A DNA stretch of 64,000 nucleotides from Reticulitermes lucifugus (taxonomy: Eukaryota > Arthropoda > Insecta > Blattodea > Rhinotermitidae). Positions 25,001-36,971 of this stretch are shown here, in pieces (positions within the stretch are counted from its first letter, which is position 1; each line of letters opens with the position of its first letter). The stretch covers positions 69,617-133,616 of the forward strand of contig JAKCWW010000222.1 of assembly GCA_026260175.1 (NCBI GenBank). Direction: 5' to 3'. The notes beneath the pieces were generated by a model, which was not told where the DNA came from, searched no databases, and saw only the letters and a list, made by a program, of their open reading frames with translations. The translations under genes were made by a program, and so were the position numbers.

Positions 25001-28000
25001 GTGTATGTATCAACAACGGAAATATTAAATTTGCATTATAGTACAGGATTAATATACAGAGAAGGTAAACATAAGCCAGAAGAAACAATGAATTAGTGCA
25101 GAGTACAGCGACATTGCACATGGTGACAGTGATAACTTCGTATTCAAACCACAAGTACAACGTCAACGAAAAGAGTAAATGGTTAAATTAACAAGGAAAA
25201 AAGTGCAACAGTGAACTGCACAGTGCAATAGACTACGACAAAACAATGATTATGCAAGTGCATGCACACCAACATTAAGGCAAAACACGAAGAAATATTC
25301 TTAGAGTGGTCAAATAAACAAATAGGAAACAAGTTACAAAAAGTACTTATGTATAGAGTAATGTGTTAATTTTTTGGATGGTTAATGCATACGTTTTAAC
25401 TATTTCGTAATCAATAATATTGTAACAACAAAAAATACAATACATAAAAAGGAAATAAAGAGACAATTGTAAACAAGACAACTACCGGATCTAGCAAAGC
25501 AAATTTTTATAATTCCCAAATTTTTAAATTCTTATGTTATTAAATACGTATTTGAATAACAGTTTTAAATGTGCTATTAGTGTCATTAATATTGGGATAC
25601 AATTTTTGTAATTATAGTGCGACGACACTGATATGACTCGGTATAGCCGAAATTAGTGTATCTTAACATGTGACGTTCAAAAACAAATCGTTTAATATGC
25701 CGTCGAACACAACTCCTTTAAATCAACGTGTGACGCTGGCCAATAAAAGGCTGAAGTTGTTATATCGTGTATGTGTGTGATATGAAGCCACACATAATGA
25801 TAAAGCACAAAACCTGATTATTTCTAAACAGCAATAACTTTTGGCCTTTATAATAGATACGGCTTGTGTTCTCTGTGCGGTAGGAGTTGAATTTTTTAAT
25901 GTAATTTGGGTGAATTTCAGAGCTCTTCCAGAATTCGGGAGCAAAGGAAAAAAAGTAATTTCATACGTTACAGCCTTTAAAGGGTCAATATATCGTTTTA
26001 TGACATAACTGCATTTAGAATGTAGGCAGCAACGTCCGGCGTAATTTTAGATCGACGGCAGTAAAAATATTCCAGTTTTTTTCATAATCTTCTTTCACCG
26101 TAAAAACGTATATCCACGAGGAGCAGTGTTGCAACTCGAACTTACGTGAAGTTGAAAATTTCACTCAGCATAAAAAGTTGCGCGTAGCTGGCCTTGGTCA
26201 TCCTTGTGGTGAAGTTGCTCTCCTCATGAGTTATAAGATGTTCGTGTATGTTATCCACCACCATGCTGTAGTTGAACACCTGTACACCAGAATATGGAAA
26301 CACAGATATCTTAAACCCGTATTTCGAAACTGGCCTTAGGGCATGCCTTATCATGGTTAAAGGGACGTCGCTGACGATAATATTGCCTACGGTGATCCAT
26401 AAGGCCTGCAGTTCACGTGTTATAGACATGATTGCAATGGAATGTGATTACGTCTTGCACCCCGCTATACTTCCTTCCTCTTTGGTATAAGATACTTAGT
26501 GAGAAAGTGATGTCCGATAGTTCTGTTGTATTCTGTGCCATAACACTTTTTTCTCTCTGTTTTCTTCCACCACTGTGAGGCTATGCACGATGTGATGCAT
26601 AAAGAGGTTTGTTTTGTGAATACAAGACTTTTTACACTGCGGCGACTTCACGGTGCCAGGTAATGATTATATTAAAACAGCGTTTCTCAGAACTTCTGTT
26701 ACCACGAACAGCGTATAATTCTGCTGGAACCCTCCCCAAAACTATCTTAATTTGCGCATCCATTAGGGCAAACCGCAGTAGCATTTAAATTTTTAATATT
26801 TAAAAATTAAAACCACACGTAAATTCTAGCAATCTTTATTGAGTCAATGCATATATATATTACGAAAACACTAATTTACCTAGCCGTAATGACATGAAAC
26901 TAAGGTCGCCTAACGTCTACAGAAAAATAACTTCCAGATCTGCTGTTGTAAACACCGTATTAAAACACGTGTGATATGACTTTTCTTATTTAACATTTGA
27001 ATTTAGTAATACGTAACAATAAGGCAGTGTTTGTGAACACTCATTTCGGTGGACGAAATTTGGCAAGCTACTGTATTTATTTTGTCTATGAACACTTGTC
27101 CCAATAATAATAATTTATATGTGCAATATTGCAAAAGGCCTATGCTTTCTGATATGTAGAATAACCACGTCTAATCTTGTGTATTCGATCTCTGTAGTAC
27201 GCACTTGTCAATACACTAACCCGCTCTTCCCCTGTGAGGTATATGTGTTGGGCCTCGACCTAGCGTCTCGCACAGTGAAAGCTCATTGGCCTTCATAAGA
27301 TATTAGGACTACAAATGCCTTACCGCAATTGCCGTATCGAAGTTCAGACGATGCAAGTTGTTTCTGCGCAGATATTTGAATCTTGTTACATTGTAGACGA
27401 GACCATTTTTGCAATCCCAGTGGCCTGCAGGAGTTGCAATGATGGGCCAAGTGAAATTGATCTTGTAAAGGTCATATAGATCTATACCCTGTTGTGAAGA
27501 GTCCGGAGTTGCCCAAGTTACTTCACTGTCCACATTGAGCCTGGCGTACTCAATATTTGTATAATGGCCAGTACTCCACACAATCCAGTGGTGTCTGGTG
27601 TTCAGGTAACGTTGATCAGAACTCTGAAAACAATTCAGGCTTGACGCAGTGCGAAGTTTTTCGGTGCTATGAACGTTGGACATCAGGCAGAATTGGAATT
27701 CTGGTTCTTTGAGATTTATTTGTTTAGTACGAGTAGCTAGAGTACATTCATTACCTTTTGTTAGACATGTCTGACTTCTGTGTTACAAAAGTTAAACAGG
27801 AAATTATATCCAAAGGGAAGGTTTTCATGAATTTCGGAGAGTTACAAAGCATTCCAACAGTGTGCTCAGGTCATGTGTTTGTAATAAAATACAGCATGGG
27901 GATTATATTAAAAATGCTAATAATCTAGACTATTTAAATGAAGAAAGTCGTTTTGTACATTTGGTTTAAATGCTAAACTAGTGTAAAGTCTATAAATATA

Positions 28001-29630
28001 CGTACATAAAACAAGAATTCTTTTTAGTCACCTCATTGAAGGCTTCTTTGCTTGAGTCACAATCATAATCCATGAAAATCCCAAACTTGTAATAGTCTGC
28101 TGTGTAAGTGCTGCGTTTCCATTTGACGTATGGGTTCTGAGCCGGGAATGCCGAACCGCTTCCTTGACTAGAAACTGTCCAAAATTTTCCAGAAGACTGC
28201 AAAGATTTTGCGAGCAAGATGGAGTCTAAAATATAAAATATTTGACCATGAAAAATCTATATTATAAAACAAGCACCAAAATATCACCCATGTGTGTAAA
28301 ATGTTGTTTTCTTTTATTCGAATTACGGGAATATCACTTCAGAGAGGAAATGTCCATTTAATTACAAGAAATGGAATTCTGTAATTTCTGCTATGCAAAT
28401 ATCGGAAATACAAGGTTGATCACAAGTTTAACCACACTATATGCATCTGAACCACTACCATTCACTGTTCTGAAGGGTTTTACCATCGGCTTCTGCTCCA
28501 TTAAGGCAACACACCTTCTGCTGGAGGGTAGGAGCAAATTCCCAAAACTTAACAAGTCAATAAATCCAGAAAGGACTCTGAGACAGAGAGACCAAAAGGA
28601 GCTGTCCTGACAACATCTCCGTAATTATTCACCGAATATATTCTTCTTCCATGATTAAAGTTATAACTTTTACTACGAGATGTGACCTGCGTCACGGAAG
28701 TTTTACTGCAAATTGAATATGTTAGATATGCTGACTTGTTAGTATGCAGAGTCATCCTAAAAGAATGCCGGTACTTATGTTTAAATGTTTTTTGATATTA
28801 GTATACTGAAGAACAAACCATACTGTTTTGGAGGGCGGCTTCCTTATACTCGTATTTCCCGTTCGTAATTTGACCTACTTTTAATATGGAATTCATCCTT
28901 TGCCGCAATAATTCTTGTGTGCTATGGCTGCATAATACAACAATTCTTGTTCTTAACTCTTGTAGCTACATCCTTTTTAAGAGTACACTTTTATCTACAT
29001 AACCCCCCCCCCATTAATGTTGTATTACAGACTTACAACTCCGGAACCCCGTATATATTTACGGTCTTCTGGATCCGTTGTCGTGTTTTATTCTTACTTA
29101 AGTACCAATGTTGCCGAAGAATCTTTCACGCATTTCTGAATATATTTCAATCTAAGAGGAAATATGCAAGCAGGAAAAAATTTTCGTACATTACATAAGG
29201 AGGGCTTCTTTATTTATTCTGCGTGATGAAATAAAGCAGATTAGCGTGGGCTGTACTTCGGATGCGGAATTTACGGAATGCATATTGCGTACAAAATTTT
29301 GGTGGGAAGCCTCTTGAAAAGCGGCCAACTGAACGGAAAAAAGGTTATGAAAACAATATTACGATGGTTCTTAAGATATAGATTCTGAGGTTGGGAGGCA
29401 GGTAACATGAATGGAGGTATTACCCAGTACCTGGCGGTGGTGTTACTTAAAACCTCCAGGTTCGATTAACAGAGAAACTTACCGTGTATGTTGCACGTGA
29501 AGCTTCTAACCACACGAACTCCTTTGTGAGAGAAATAATCTCTTACTAAGTCTATCGTTGAATTGTCGATGTTACCAAATACCAAATTGCTTAGAAACGA
29601 AAGGAAGAGCAATATTGTTGTCATGTTCAT
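19072..29630 (-). CDS. IR-2: ionotropic receptor, IR75-like, complete (9 exons, 639 aa)
   Basis: Exons: 29630-29483, 28225-28032, 27623-27324, 26279-26146, 24776-24603, 23991-23768, 23079-22868, 21828-21545, 19321-19072 (stop TAA 19074-19072). The total is 1920 nt, in frame throughout, with the intron phases of its neighbours. Exon 1 begins MNMTTILLFLSFLSNLVFG, a clear signal peptide. Exon 2 holds FMDYDC. Exon 3 holds LNVDSEVTWATPD and KYLRRNNL. The S1 exon reads SPLLFYRARDVAADF and keeps the arginine; this is closest to IR75-type S1 sequences. Exon 6 holds MFRHP, TM1 and VGAVSEQG. Exon 7 holds YYGGGIVSSLL. Exon 8 is S2. Exon 9 has TM3 (about 20 hydrophobic residues) and a longer tail than the other copies. 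Three donors are weak (GTGACT, GTTCGT, GTTGGT), but each is needed to hold the frame. A second possible exon 6 acceptor at 24009 would add five residues. Confidence 0.87.
20845..20940 (+). mobile_element. Non-LTR 3'-end repeat copy
   Basis: Shares GTGGACTGGATTCAAATG, GGGGTCTTGTAAACACGATA and CTTTGGGTTCCATAAAAG. Confidence 0.5.
22687..22762. repeat. Trinucleotide-rich tract (ACG/ACA/GCA)
   Basis: Imperfect gac, aac, agc and acg triplets run for about 75 bp, ending about 105 bp downstream of IR-2 exon 7, in intron 7. Confidence 0.9.
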
Positions 29631-30000
29631 CGCTACAGATTCTCTGTTTCTGCTTGCAATTCTGAATTATTATCAAATGCTCTAATACGCGTTCCTCCTT
29701 AATTCATACGAACGTGTACCATGTCTTAGATATGATGGGCATCAGAATTTCATTGCCCACTCTAGGACTGAGGTTGCATGCCAGTATAGCATTTACGGGG
29801 AGCTTTAAAACATTAAAGAAGTAGCAATTGTGAGAAGGCTGTTTTGTAGAACCATATTTAGATCTTATAGTTCTAGGCTTGACTATTTTCTTGATATATT
29901 TTATAGGAATTTGTATTTTCTTCGTGTATTATATTTTTTAAATTAAGAGTTACGTCCATTAGGACAATATGTTCAGCACAGCTGAATACAGGAATGCCTC

Positions 30001-30085
30001 AACGCAAGATATAAATTTTATCTTGCGTTCAAGCAATTTTATGGATTTCCCTCAGACAGTATTGAATATTGTCTGATGGAAATCC
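30001..30085. repeat. Two adjacent hairpins
   Basis: First hairpin: aacgcaagata at 30001-30011 pairs exactly with 30019-30029 (7-base loop). Second: 30043-30058 pairs with 30070-30085 at 15 of 16 positions (11-base loop). Thirteen bases separate them. They sit just 3' of an unassigned minus-strand frame (30268-30029). Confidence 0.85.
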
Positions 30086-30404
30086 AGCACATTTTAATGT
30101 AAAATCCACGAAAATCCGTCCAGTGGAAGCCGAATATTTCACTCGAACAGACGGATGTAACAAATCTAATACTCGTAGTTTCTCTTCGAAATTGGTTTGG
30201 AACTCTTTCAAAACGATTTTTATTCGTCCCTGCTCCATTGCTGGCAAACGTTTAGTACTTAAGGCCATCGAAATGCGGCGCCACGTCCCTAAATAAGAAA
30301 ACGTTTGGCAGTGCGCATGTGTATTCTAAAGATGATCATAATAACAGCAATATTATTTTAACCATGCATGTTTTAGGAAACATAGGGTGGAAGAATAGGC
30401 GCTT

Positions 30405-30515
30405 TTCCTGGTACGTAATTATCAGTCTATTTCAACGGAGCCGAGTTATTCTTGAGAAGGCGATAATCTCTCACGTGGTCAAGGAATGCCTTACTTTTTA
30501 TGGAAAGCTACGGTT
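30405..30515 (-). mobile_element. Non-LTR 3'-end repeat copy
   Basis: Minus strand reads TTTCCATAAAAAGTAAGGCA, TTCCTTGACCACGTGAGAGA and CGCCTTCTCAAGAATAACTC, the terminal part of the family tail. Confidence 0.55.
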
Positions 30516-30560
30516 ACATAACTTGAAGCTTTAACGGCGACAGAATTCAATAAAATGTTA

Positions 30561-30733
30561 TCGAGCTGACAGCCGCATCATGTGGTCCAAATACATAAAT
30601 GTTTCAGAGAATGACTCCTCCTCCATCACCAGGGTTCTGGTATGACATGGTATCATAAACCTGATGATGGAGACGGAAACATTCACTGAAACGTTGGTAT
30701 CTTTGGACCACCTAAAGCGGCTGACAGCCTGAG
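30561..30733. mobile_element. Foldback (MITE-like) element
   Basis: Imperfect arms of roughly 75 bp. On the left are gctgacagccgc, gtggtccaaata, gtttcagagaatg and ctccatcaccaggg; on the right their reverse complements follow in mirror order. Between IR-2 and the gustatory gene. Confidence 0.8.
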
Positions 30734-30929
30734 ATTTTATTTAACTCGAAGGTTCATTACCATGTTCACAAGAGCCTTCCTCTGGGTCCTGTTGGGAACC
30801 CTTTGAATTCAGTCCACACTCTGGTGCCTTATTTCTGTATGACAAGTTTTAATATTATCCTCCCCCACGCGTGTCTTCCCAGCGATACCGTATAATGCTC
30901 CATGTAGTTCCAATCATAAGTGAGCATTT

Positions 30930-31175
30930 ATGTTACCATTGGGCGAGATTTTATATTCTGTGTTGACAGAAGCCCGTGCTCTGTGTTATTAGGCATCACG
31001 TCACGACTATTTCCACATCGCCATAATTTTTAAATTTGTGGCATCCACGCTGTTGCTCCAGCGCTGGAGACAGATCGCTCGGAGATTAATTCTCCTAATA
31101 TAACCACAATCAGCCTATATTTTTAAATTACGAAATTATACGCCGTGTAAAATTATTTTCTGACCGACTCTGATC
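30930..31175 (-). mobile_element. Mariner-like relic, second copy
   Basis: Shares with 8575-8945 the order ctgtgttgacagaagcccgt, ctatttccacatcgcc, tttttaaatttgtgg and the end block atacgccgtgtaaaattatt. More decayed; no open frame. Confidence 0.5.
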
Positions 31176-32541
31176 GGCACAAGCACATTGGAGTCTCGAT
31201 GTTCCTGATGAATTGTCACAAACCAAACAGTCAGAAACGTCAGGATCGCCAATATAGGAAACAAGTTTCTAAGTAACATGCTTGTTTCCTCCAAGAACTA
31301 AAGAAATAGCAATAATAATATCACTAAACAACACCAGGAAGCATTAAAATAATTAAAGTTTAATTTTAATAGAATACAGGCACTTTTCAAAAGTATAAAA
31401 TACAAGTGATGTATTTTATGCTTATTCCATAAAGCAGGAAAGCAATCAACCTCACTTAATTGTCTGAGCTGAGAGTGGTCTGAGAAGTAACTGGAGAAGA
31501 GACGCTCCAGCCACGTTGTCTCATCCTGATTCGTTGGATCCAGTCACGAAAAGTCAAAATCCCGAACGTCGAAGTTGACGATTATTGAGGTATCATTCTA
31601 TAAGTGAGCGTGAGGACATGAGAGCTGTTGCCGGCATCTAGCGAAACCCCTGGAATCAAACAATTCCGTCCCAACTGAAACGAATCATTTACTTATCACT
31701 GCAGTCGGAATGGCTACATCATTTCCTGATTTTCCCACTGAGCTGATATTGTAGGTGCGAAGGCGATACATCGCGTAATAGGCTATTGTACCCCGAATAT
31801 TTGGCAACATTCGTGAAAAAGTTCGCCCTATTGTTTGGACACAAAGTTCATAAAGAGATTATGCAGGCCCGGAGATACCTTCAGACTATCAAATGTGCAT
31901 TTGTTTCATATATTAGTAATTACAAGGGAAGCGTCTCCCACACACAACAGCAGTCTCTTCCCAAGATTGAAGTAATGAAGCTTTATTTTATATTCTTTTT
32001 GGTGAATTACATTTGTTATGTGAGTCACGCAGCTGCCATCTGGCGGCTCCCATCGCATTAGCACAACATGACAAGTTATGTTTTCAATCAATCATTGTTC
32101 ACTGCTTTAGTTTTAGCTGCCACTTGTGTAGTAAACATCGGTAGTGCAGAGCATAAAATAGGTCTATTAGAAACGAAGTAAAATTGAAAACTGATACTAG
32201 CATGACGAAATAATCGATGAAGGCAAACATAACATATATAAAAATCTGAACAGCATATCAACGAAGTAAATTTACCGTTAGCATAAACAATACTTATCTA
32301 GGCTTCACGGCGGAAAAATCAAAACCAAGACCAGTGGCCAGCTAATTACTCGAATTAATATGTGAACATTTACCCATAAAATTTTAACGTTTAATTTTTT
32401 ATTTTTAACTTTATTTTAAGAACCAGGTCCTAAGGAAAATTCTAAAACATTTTAAAGTAACATCATAGTATTTACACAACCGTCTACCTGCATGCTACAC
32501 TACCAAAAATTACAATATTATTGTAATATATACGTTGTAAT

Positions 32542-32561
32542 ATTTGAGAGATCTCTCAAAT
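32542..32561. repeat. 20-bp perfect palindrome
   Basis: atttgagagatctctcaaat reads the same on both strands. A second short palindrome (ttacaatattattgtaa) lies just before it. Intergenic, downstream of the gustatory gene. Confidence 0.85.
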
Positions 32562-33518
32562 AGAAGTAATTTTACCTTGATTTTTTTAAGATTTTGTAGA
32601 AGAAAGCCTGATGATCGTTTTCGATCTAAACACGTAGCGTTTGAAGTAAAGAATAACGTGTTTTGTCAGACGGAATAGTCTGTATCTTTGTGATTCATTA
32701 TACACAATGGAATGGATATATTTAAATTAAATAAAATTCTTAAGTCAGGAAGCCGGTGTTTCTTAAGTTTCTTGTCGCGTCTCTCACTCTATGTGCAATG
32801 TGCTAGGATATAACCCTGAAATAAGGGTCGATCGCGTTTTTCCACAACTTCCGATTTTAATTTAAGGAGAATACACTACTTTAAAAGCGAGTTACCGGGG
32901 GGGGGGAGGTGCATGCATTTGTACAGTAAAGTTAAGGTGTGATCGCTCGCATGGTGTTGTTCAGTCCTTATCAAGGCTCGTAACTGACGTAGTATACCGT
33001 TCCTTAAAACAAACTGAAACCTACTAGAATAATGAAACCTCTTAATTCTTATAATATATCACACATATTTAATAGACTCTTAGCTCTACTTCACGCTCTT
33101 AACTATGTGCACATAAGATTAGTTTTCTGCATAATCTTCACGAACTTCATAAGCAGTGTAGACAGTAACACGGCACTTGAGCTTTCACAGAACAAAACAT
33201 ATACTGAATTATTCTTACCGTTCATTAAATTCGTTATTTATTACCAGGTGACTACGTGTTGTTACGTCTTGTAGACATAAATTAGATCGCATTAAATATG
33301 AGCCGCATATGGTCACCTACATTGGAGGTGTTTATATATCGCTGTATGCATTACAGTACACATTATTTTAGAAATCGACGGAGAGACAGACAATGGAAGA
33401 AATGCTGGCTTTATATTATGGTCAGATTGATGTGGATTATGTTTGTCAACGTGATTTGATAAATTTCAACTTCAGTGTCTAAAGTTACACACGCACTCAC
33501 GCACACACGAAACCCTCC

Positions 33519-34745
33519 TCAGTTTATACTTGCCAGAATTATTATGTGTGAGCATATAACCCCGGTCATTGTATATAAGAATGAGAGATTGAGTGTGAAG
33601 AAGCCACTGGCTGAGAATTCAATTCTCATATTACTCAGCTGGGTTGAAAAGTCTTTCAGTAAGTTAGCAGTATCATTTTGTAAGTCACAACTTAAGAGCA
33701 ACTTCTGCGCGAGAATAAGCGTCAAATTAGCTTCTTGCGTAGTCATGTGACATGTCAGTGTTATTGAGACGAGCAGCGCAATACAAAACACGCACCAACA
33801 CAGGCTTAATACGACCTCATGCTGTTCTGCCGATGTTGGGGAACTTATCACCTCTTGGAGGGAAAACAGACCGTAGTACAAGACGAACACAATTGTTATG
33901 AATGTCCAAAACGTGACCATGAAGATTGGGAAGCCGTAGTTGGACATAACGAGCGTTACGGCGTCATGCAGTTCGCAGTGGATCACTCTCAGTGCCCGAA
34001 ACAGCTCCTCTTCCTTCCCGTTCTCCGGAAGTTTTAAGTCGATGCTGTTACCAACAACTACTACCTCACTAACCTCCACGCCAGACCACATATTTCTGTA
34101 TTCAGGATCTCTCAGCAATCTATTAATACTTGCGTACCTTTTCTTCAACATCAGAACTGCGTTAACAAATTGGATTGCCACTAGAGTGTTCACAAGGTAG
34201 CTGAAATTTTCTGATATCATCACAACACTTCCCCATAAAGTGCCAGCGTAGAAACTATAAACATTGTAGCAATGGAGGAATCCAAGCACAACTGCAAGAG
34301 CTACCAGCTGGATAATTAAATACAGTCTTGCCTTTTTGAAAACACGTGTATCTTCTGGATTTCGAAATAACATTTGGTCCACTTCGGATACTTTCGCCAT
34401 CAACTGGGGCAGTTTTTGTCTGTTAACGGTTACTCCCATGATCAGTGACGTGATACTGGTCAAATACAGCGATATTAAATAGATATCAAGGGCGATGCAG
34501 ATCTTCGTTGGCATTCCCTGCTGCTTGTAAAGAATATCGTGTGACACGTGGAGAGTGAAACCTGCTACAAGTCCAGTCAACCATATAACTGTCCAAACTA
34601 TGTCCACACACTCGAAGCCGATGTCTTCACCTCCGTTCTTCTTATTTTTCTTGTACGAGAAAGGTGCTAGGCCGAACGCCTTAGAGACGTAGTACAGAGG
34701 TTTAACAGCAAAATAAATGTCACTTTTTCCGAGCATCCGCTTCAT
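33519..34745 (-). CDS. Gustatory-receptor-like seven-transmembrane protein, single exon (408 aa)
   Basis: One uninterrupted frame, ATG at 34745 and TGA at 33521-33519. Length (408 aa) and layout fit insect gustatory receptors: a short cytoplasmic start (IYFAVKPLYYVSKAFGLAPF), a charged KKNKK patch, about seven hydrophobic segments, a charged loop near residues 210-260, and the family's last-helix region GFFTLNLSFLYTMTGVI. Such proteins are ligand-gated cation channels of taste neurons with inverted topology. The usual closing TYhhhhhQF signature is degenerate: SHIIILASI sits exactly where it should be. An in-frame ATG three codons downstream could also be the start. It lies between IR-2 and IR-3 on the same strand and has no introns, unlike its neighbours. 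Ligand unknown. A distantly related odorant receptor is the main alternative. Confidence 0.82.
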   Translation of the reverse strand: MKRMLGKSDIYFAVKPLYYVSKAFGLAPFSYKKNKKNGGEDIGFECVDIVWTVIWLTGLVAGFTLHVSHDILYKQQGMPTKICIALDIYLISLYLTSITSLIMGVTVNRQKLPQLMAKVSEVDQMLFRNPEDTRVFKKARLYLIIQLVALAVVLGFLHCYNVYSFYAGTLWGSVVMISENFSYLVNTLVAIQFVNAVLMLKKRYASINRLLRDPEYRNMWSGVEVSEVVVVGNSIDLKLPENGKEEELFRALRVIHCELHDAVTLVMSNYGFPIFMVTFWTFITIVFVLYYGLFSLQEVISSPTSAEQHEVVLSLCWCVFCIALLVSITLTCHMTTQEANLTLILAQKLLLSCDLQNDTANLLKDFSTQLSNMRIEFSASGFFTLNLSFLYTMTGVICSHIIILASIN

Positions 34746-35194
34746 CTTGCGAAATGCAAATGCTTCTTACCGCAGCCACATGTCAGATGGAAATAGCGAT
34801 GGTTTGTGTGTTGTGCGGCAGTAATGAGTGAATGGAAAACACCAGCAGCAGGGTTCAGTGGCTTAATTTGTGTTAGAGTGCAGCCATGTTTATTTAACCA
34901 GAACTGGATAATTATAGTTCAAGTAAACTTTACAGTTTAAGTTTTACTCATTCTAATAAAGGAAGATTGTCTGGGATAGAGGCGAAAAATAAATATAAAA
35001 CAGTGGTCATTGTATTTCTTAATATTACCCTACTAAAATTTAGCCACAAATATGTTGATCTCTTTTTTGCCATTCAAAAATGTACTTAATGTCAAATTTC
35101 TGAGAGTCGTGCTTGAAGGCAAATACACTATTTTTATGAGATGAGACTTTATGAGGATATTTAATTGTGCTAGTTAGAGACGTTATGGGACACC

Positions 35195-35435
35195 AGAGAG
35201 ATGACAAAATGTGTACATTTTAGTCGGAAAACCGGCAGCGTAGAGACCACTTAGAATACTTAGGCGTGATGGAGGATAATATTAAGAAATTGAGACGAGA
35301 GTGTGGATTGGATTCAACTGGTTCAGGATAAGGTTCAATGGGATATTGTTTTAACCATGACAATTATTTGTAGCTTGTTGAGCGACTATCAGTTCCTTTA
35401 AGGTGAACTCTGCTCTATGGAATTGGCTAGTTGAT
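35195..35435 (+). mobile_element. Non-LTR retrotransposon 3' end
   Basis: Decayed codons recall the polyprotein end (GGDNIKKLRRECGLD). The shared non-coding tail follows: GGATTGGATTCAACTGGTTC, a CAATGGGAT block, and GAGCGACTATCAGTTCCT. Related tails recur at least six times in the window. Confidence 0.65.
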
Positions 35436-36387
35436 TAGCTAATTAGTCGGCTGGTATTTTATCTGCAAGTATATTTTAAAGACCCTAAATTTCTTTCTTT
35501 TTGAGCATAAAATTTTAGAATCACTCTGTTAGGATAAGTTAAAAAATCGTAGATTTCTTCGACAGTTTAGTGGCCTGTGATGATACGGATATTTTCCTAC
35601 GAAGCTAACGGAGTTAGTGATTAATCTTCGATTGTGATAATTTGCAAGTATATCCGACTGTGATTTAAGCGCTTGCAAGCCAGAAGTAATTTAAATTATA
35701 CATAAAGGCTTTGTCCCTACTTGACAGAGAATAGAGTCATTTCCATTAGAAAGACAAACCGGTTACATATATATGAGGAAACAATGGTTGTTTGTTTTAA
35801 GCAAAATGCGGCCTTTTATTATTAAATCTGGCGGTACATGTCGTAGAATGATATTTAAACGATATAGAAACCAGTGTCTTAAAGAAAACGCGGATTAGCC
35901 AGCTATTGAAAAAGGAATGCGAGTTTTCTTAAAAGTACACAAGTTTGTTGACACATTTGGGCTTTATGGTGATCGTGAGCTTATCAACATTCAAGTTCAT
36001 TTATTAACTTTTGACTTTTAGCCACTTTTACATGGACTTAATTTAAAGGCGCTTAACTACAGATCTCTTTGTGTTTGAACTGTTGTGAAGTTTAATATAT
36101 GATGGCACTACTGACATACATCTAGACGGTAAAAATCGAGTGCCTTTGCATGTCACAGAAACAATTAAAGATTAAGGAATCGCCTGGAAGTAGTTTTTGT
36201 TGCATAGAAAAACAGACCAATCATGTACTTGTGACATTCATGTATGAATGTCCGTATACTGTCGTTTAGTTTAATGCAATATATCGATTTATTATTGAAA
36301 TAGTGTCATATGTTAAAAGATTTGTTTTCTCAGTTAACCAATGTGAGCTTGGGTGGCGTAATCATTGTAGTGAGTAGGTTACGTGCT

Positions 36388-36622
36388 GCATAACCGAAGG
36401 ATCGTTTTCGCTTTCCTGCAGGGGCAAGAGATTTTCCTCTGCTGTGAAGCACCCCTACCGATTTTGAGGCCTTCTCAGGCTTCTATTAATGGGTATCGGC
36501 AGATCTTCTCCCGGAGGTAAATCGGCCGGGGCGTGAAGATGACAACTCACTTCCGTCTAGTGCCGAGGGGAAGAATGAATGGAGCTATACCTCCACTCCC
36601 CTGTATGCCTTCATGAGACAAA
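36388..36622 (+). mobile_element. SINE family 4, 3' part, copy b
   Basis: Carries the family landmarks TCCTGCAGGGGCAAGAG, CCCGGAGGTAAATCGGCCGG, GGCGTGAAG, TAGTGCCGAGG and GGAGCTATACCTCCACTCCC. The tRNA-like head is mostly lost. Confidence 0.72.
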
Positions 36623-36971
36623 GTGACCTTCACATTTATGGATAACCAATTGTTGGTTGCGTCTTTTAAGTAGAAGACTGAAAATATTATTTGTTAGTGT
36701 AACGCCTGGCTCTAAATCTGAAATCTAAAAATCTAAAAAACACACAGCCCTTACTTTTTCTTCGCCTACTCTCACATAGCTACATAGCCTTGGTAAGCCG
36801 GCAGGACGGGCGTTTTTGCAATAAAAACTCAGATAAACCTACGAAGATTATGTATAGCAATATGATTGAATTTGTTACTGGCCGTCTGCAACAAACAACG
36901 GTCGAATTTAATTTTGGATCATATTGGGTCAAGGTTAACCCACAACATGCCAGAGGAGGCACAAAGAGGGA

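Larger units (their letters stand above)
29631..33518. other. Intergenic region between the gustatory gene and IR-2
   Basis: Holds the twin hairpins, a 79-codon unassigned frame at 30268-30029, a non-LTR tail, a foldback element, a mariner relic and a 20-bp palindrome. No receptor exon was found. Confidence 0.6.

Noticed and set aside
26280-26429. Upstream extension of IR-2 exon 4 (open frame to 26429)
   Set aside because: The sister genes start this exon at the same aligned residue after an AG, and IR-2 has ctggtgtacag at 26280-26290. The extra 50 codons have no counterpart.
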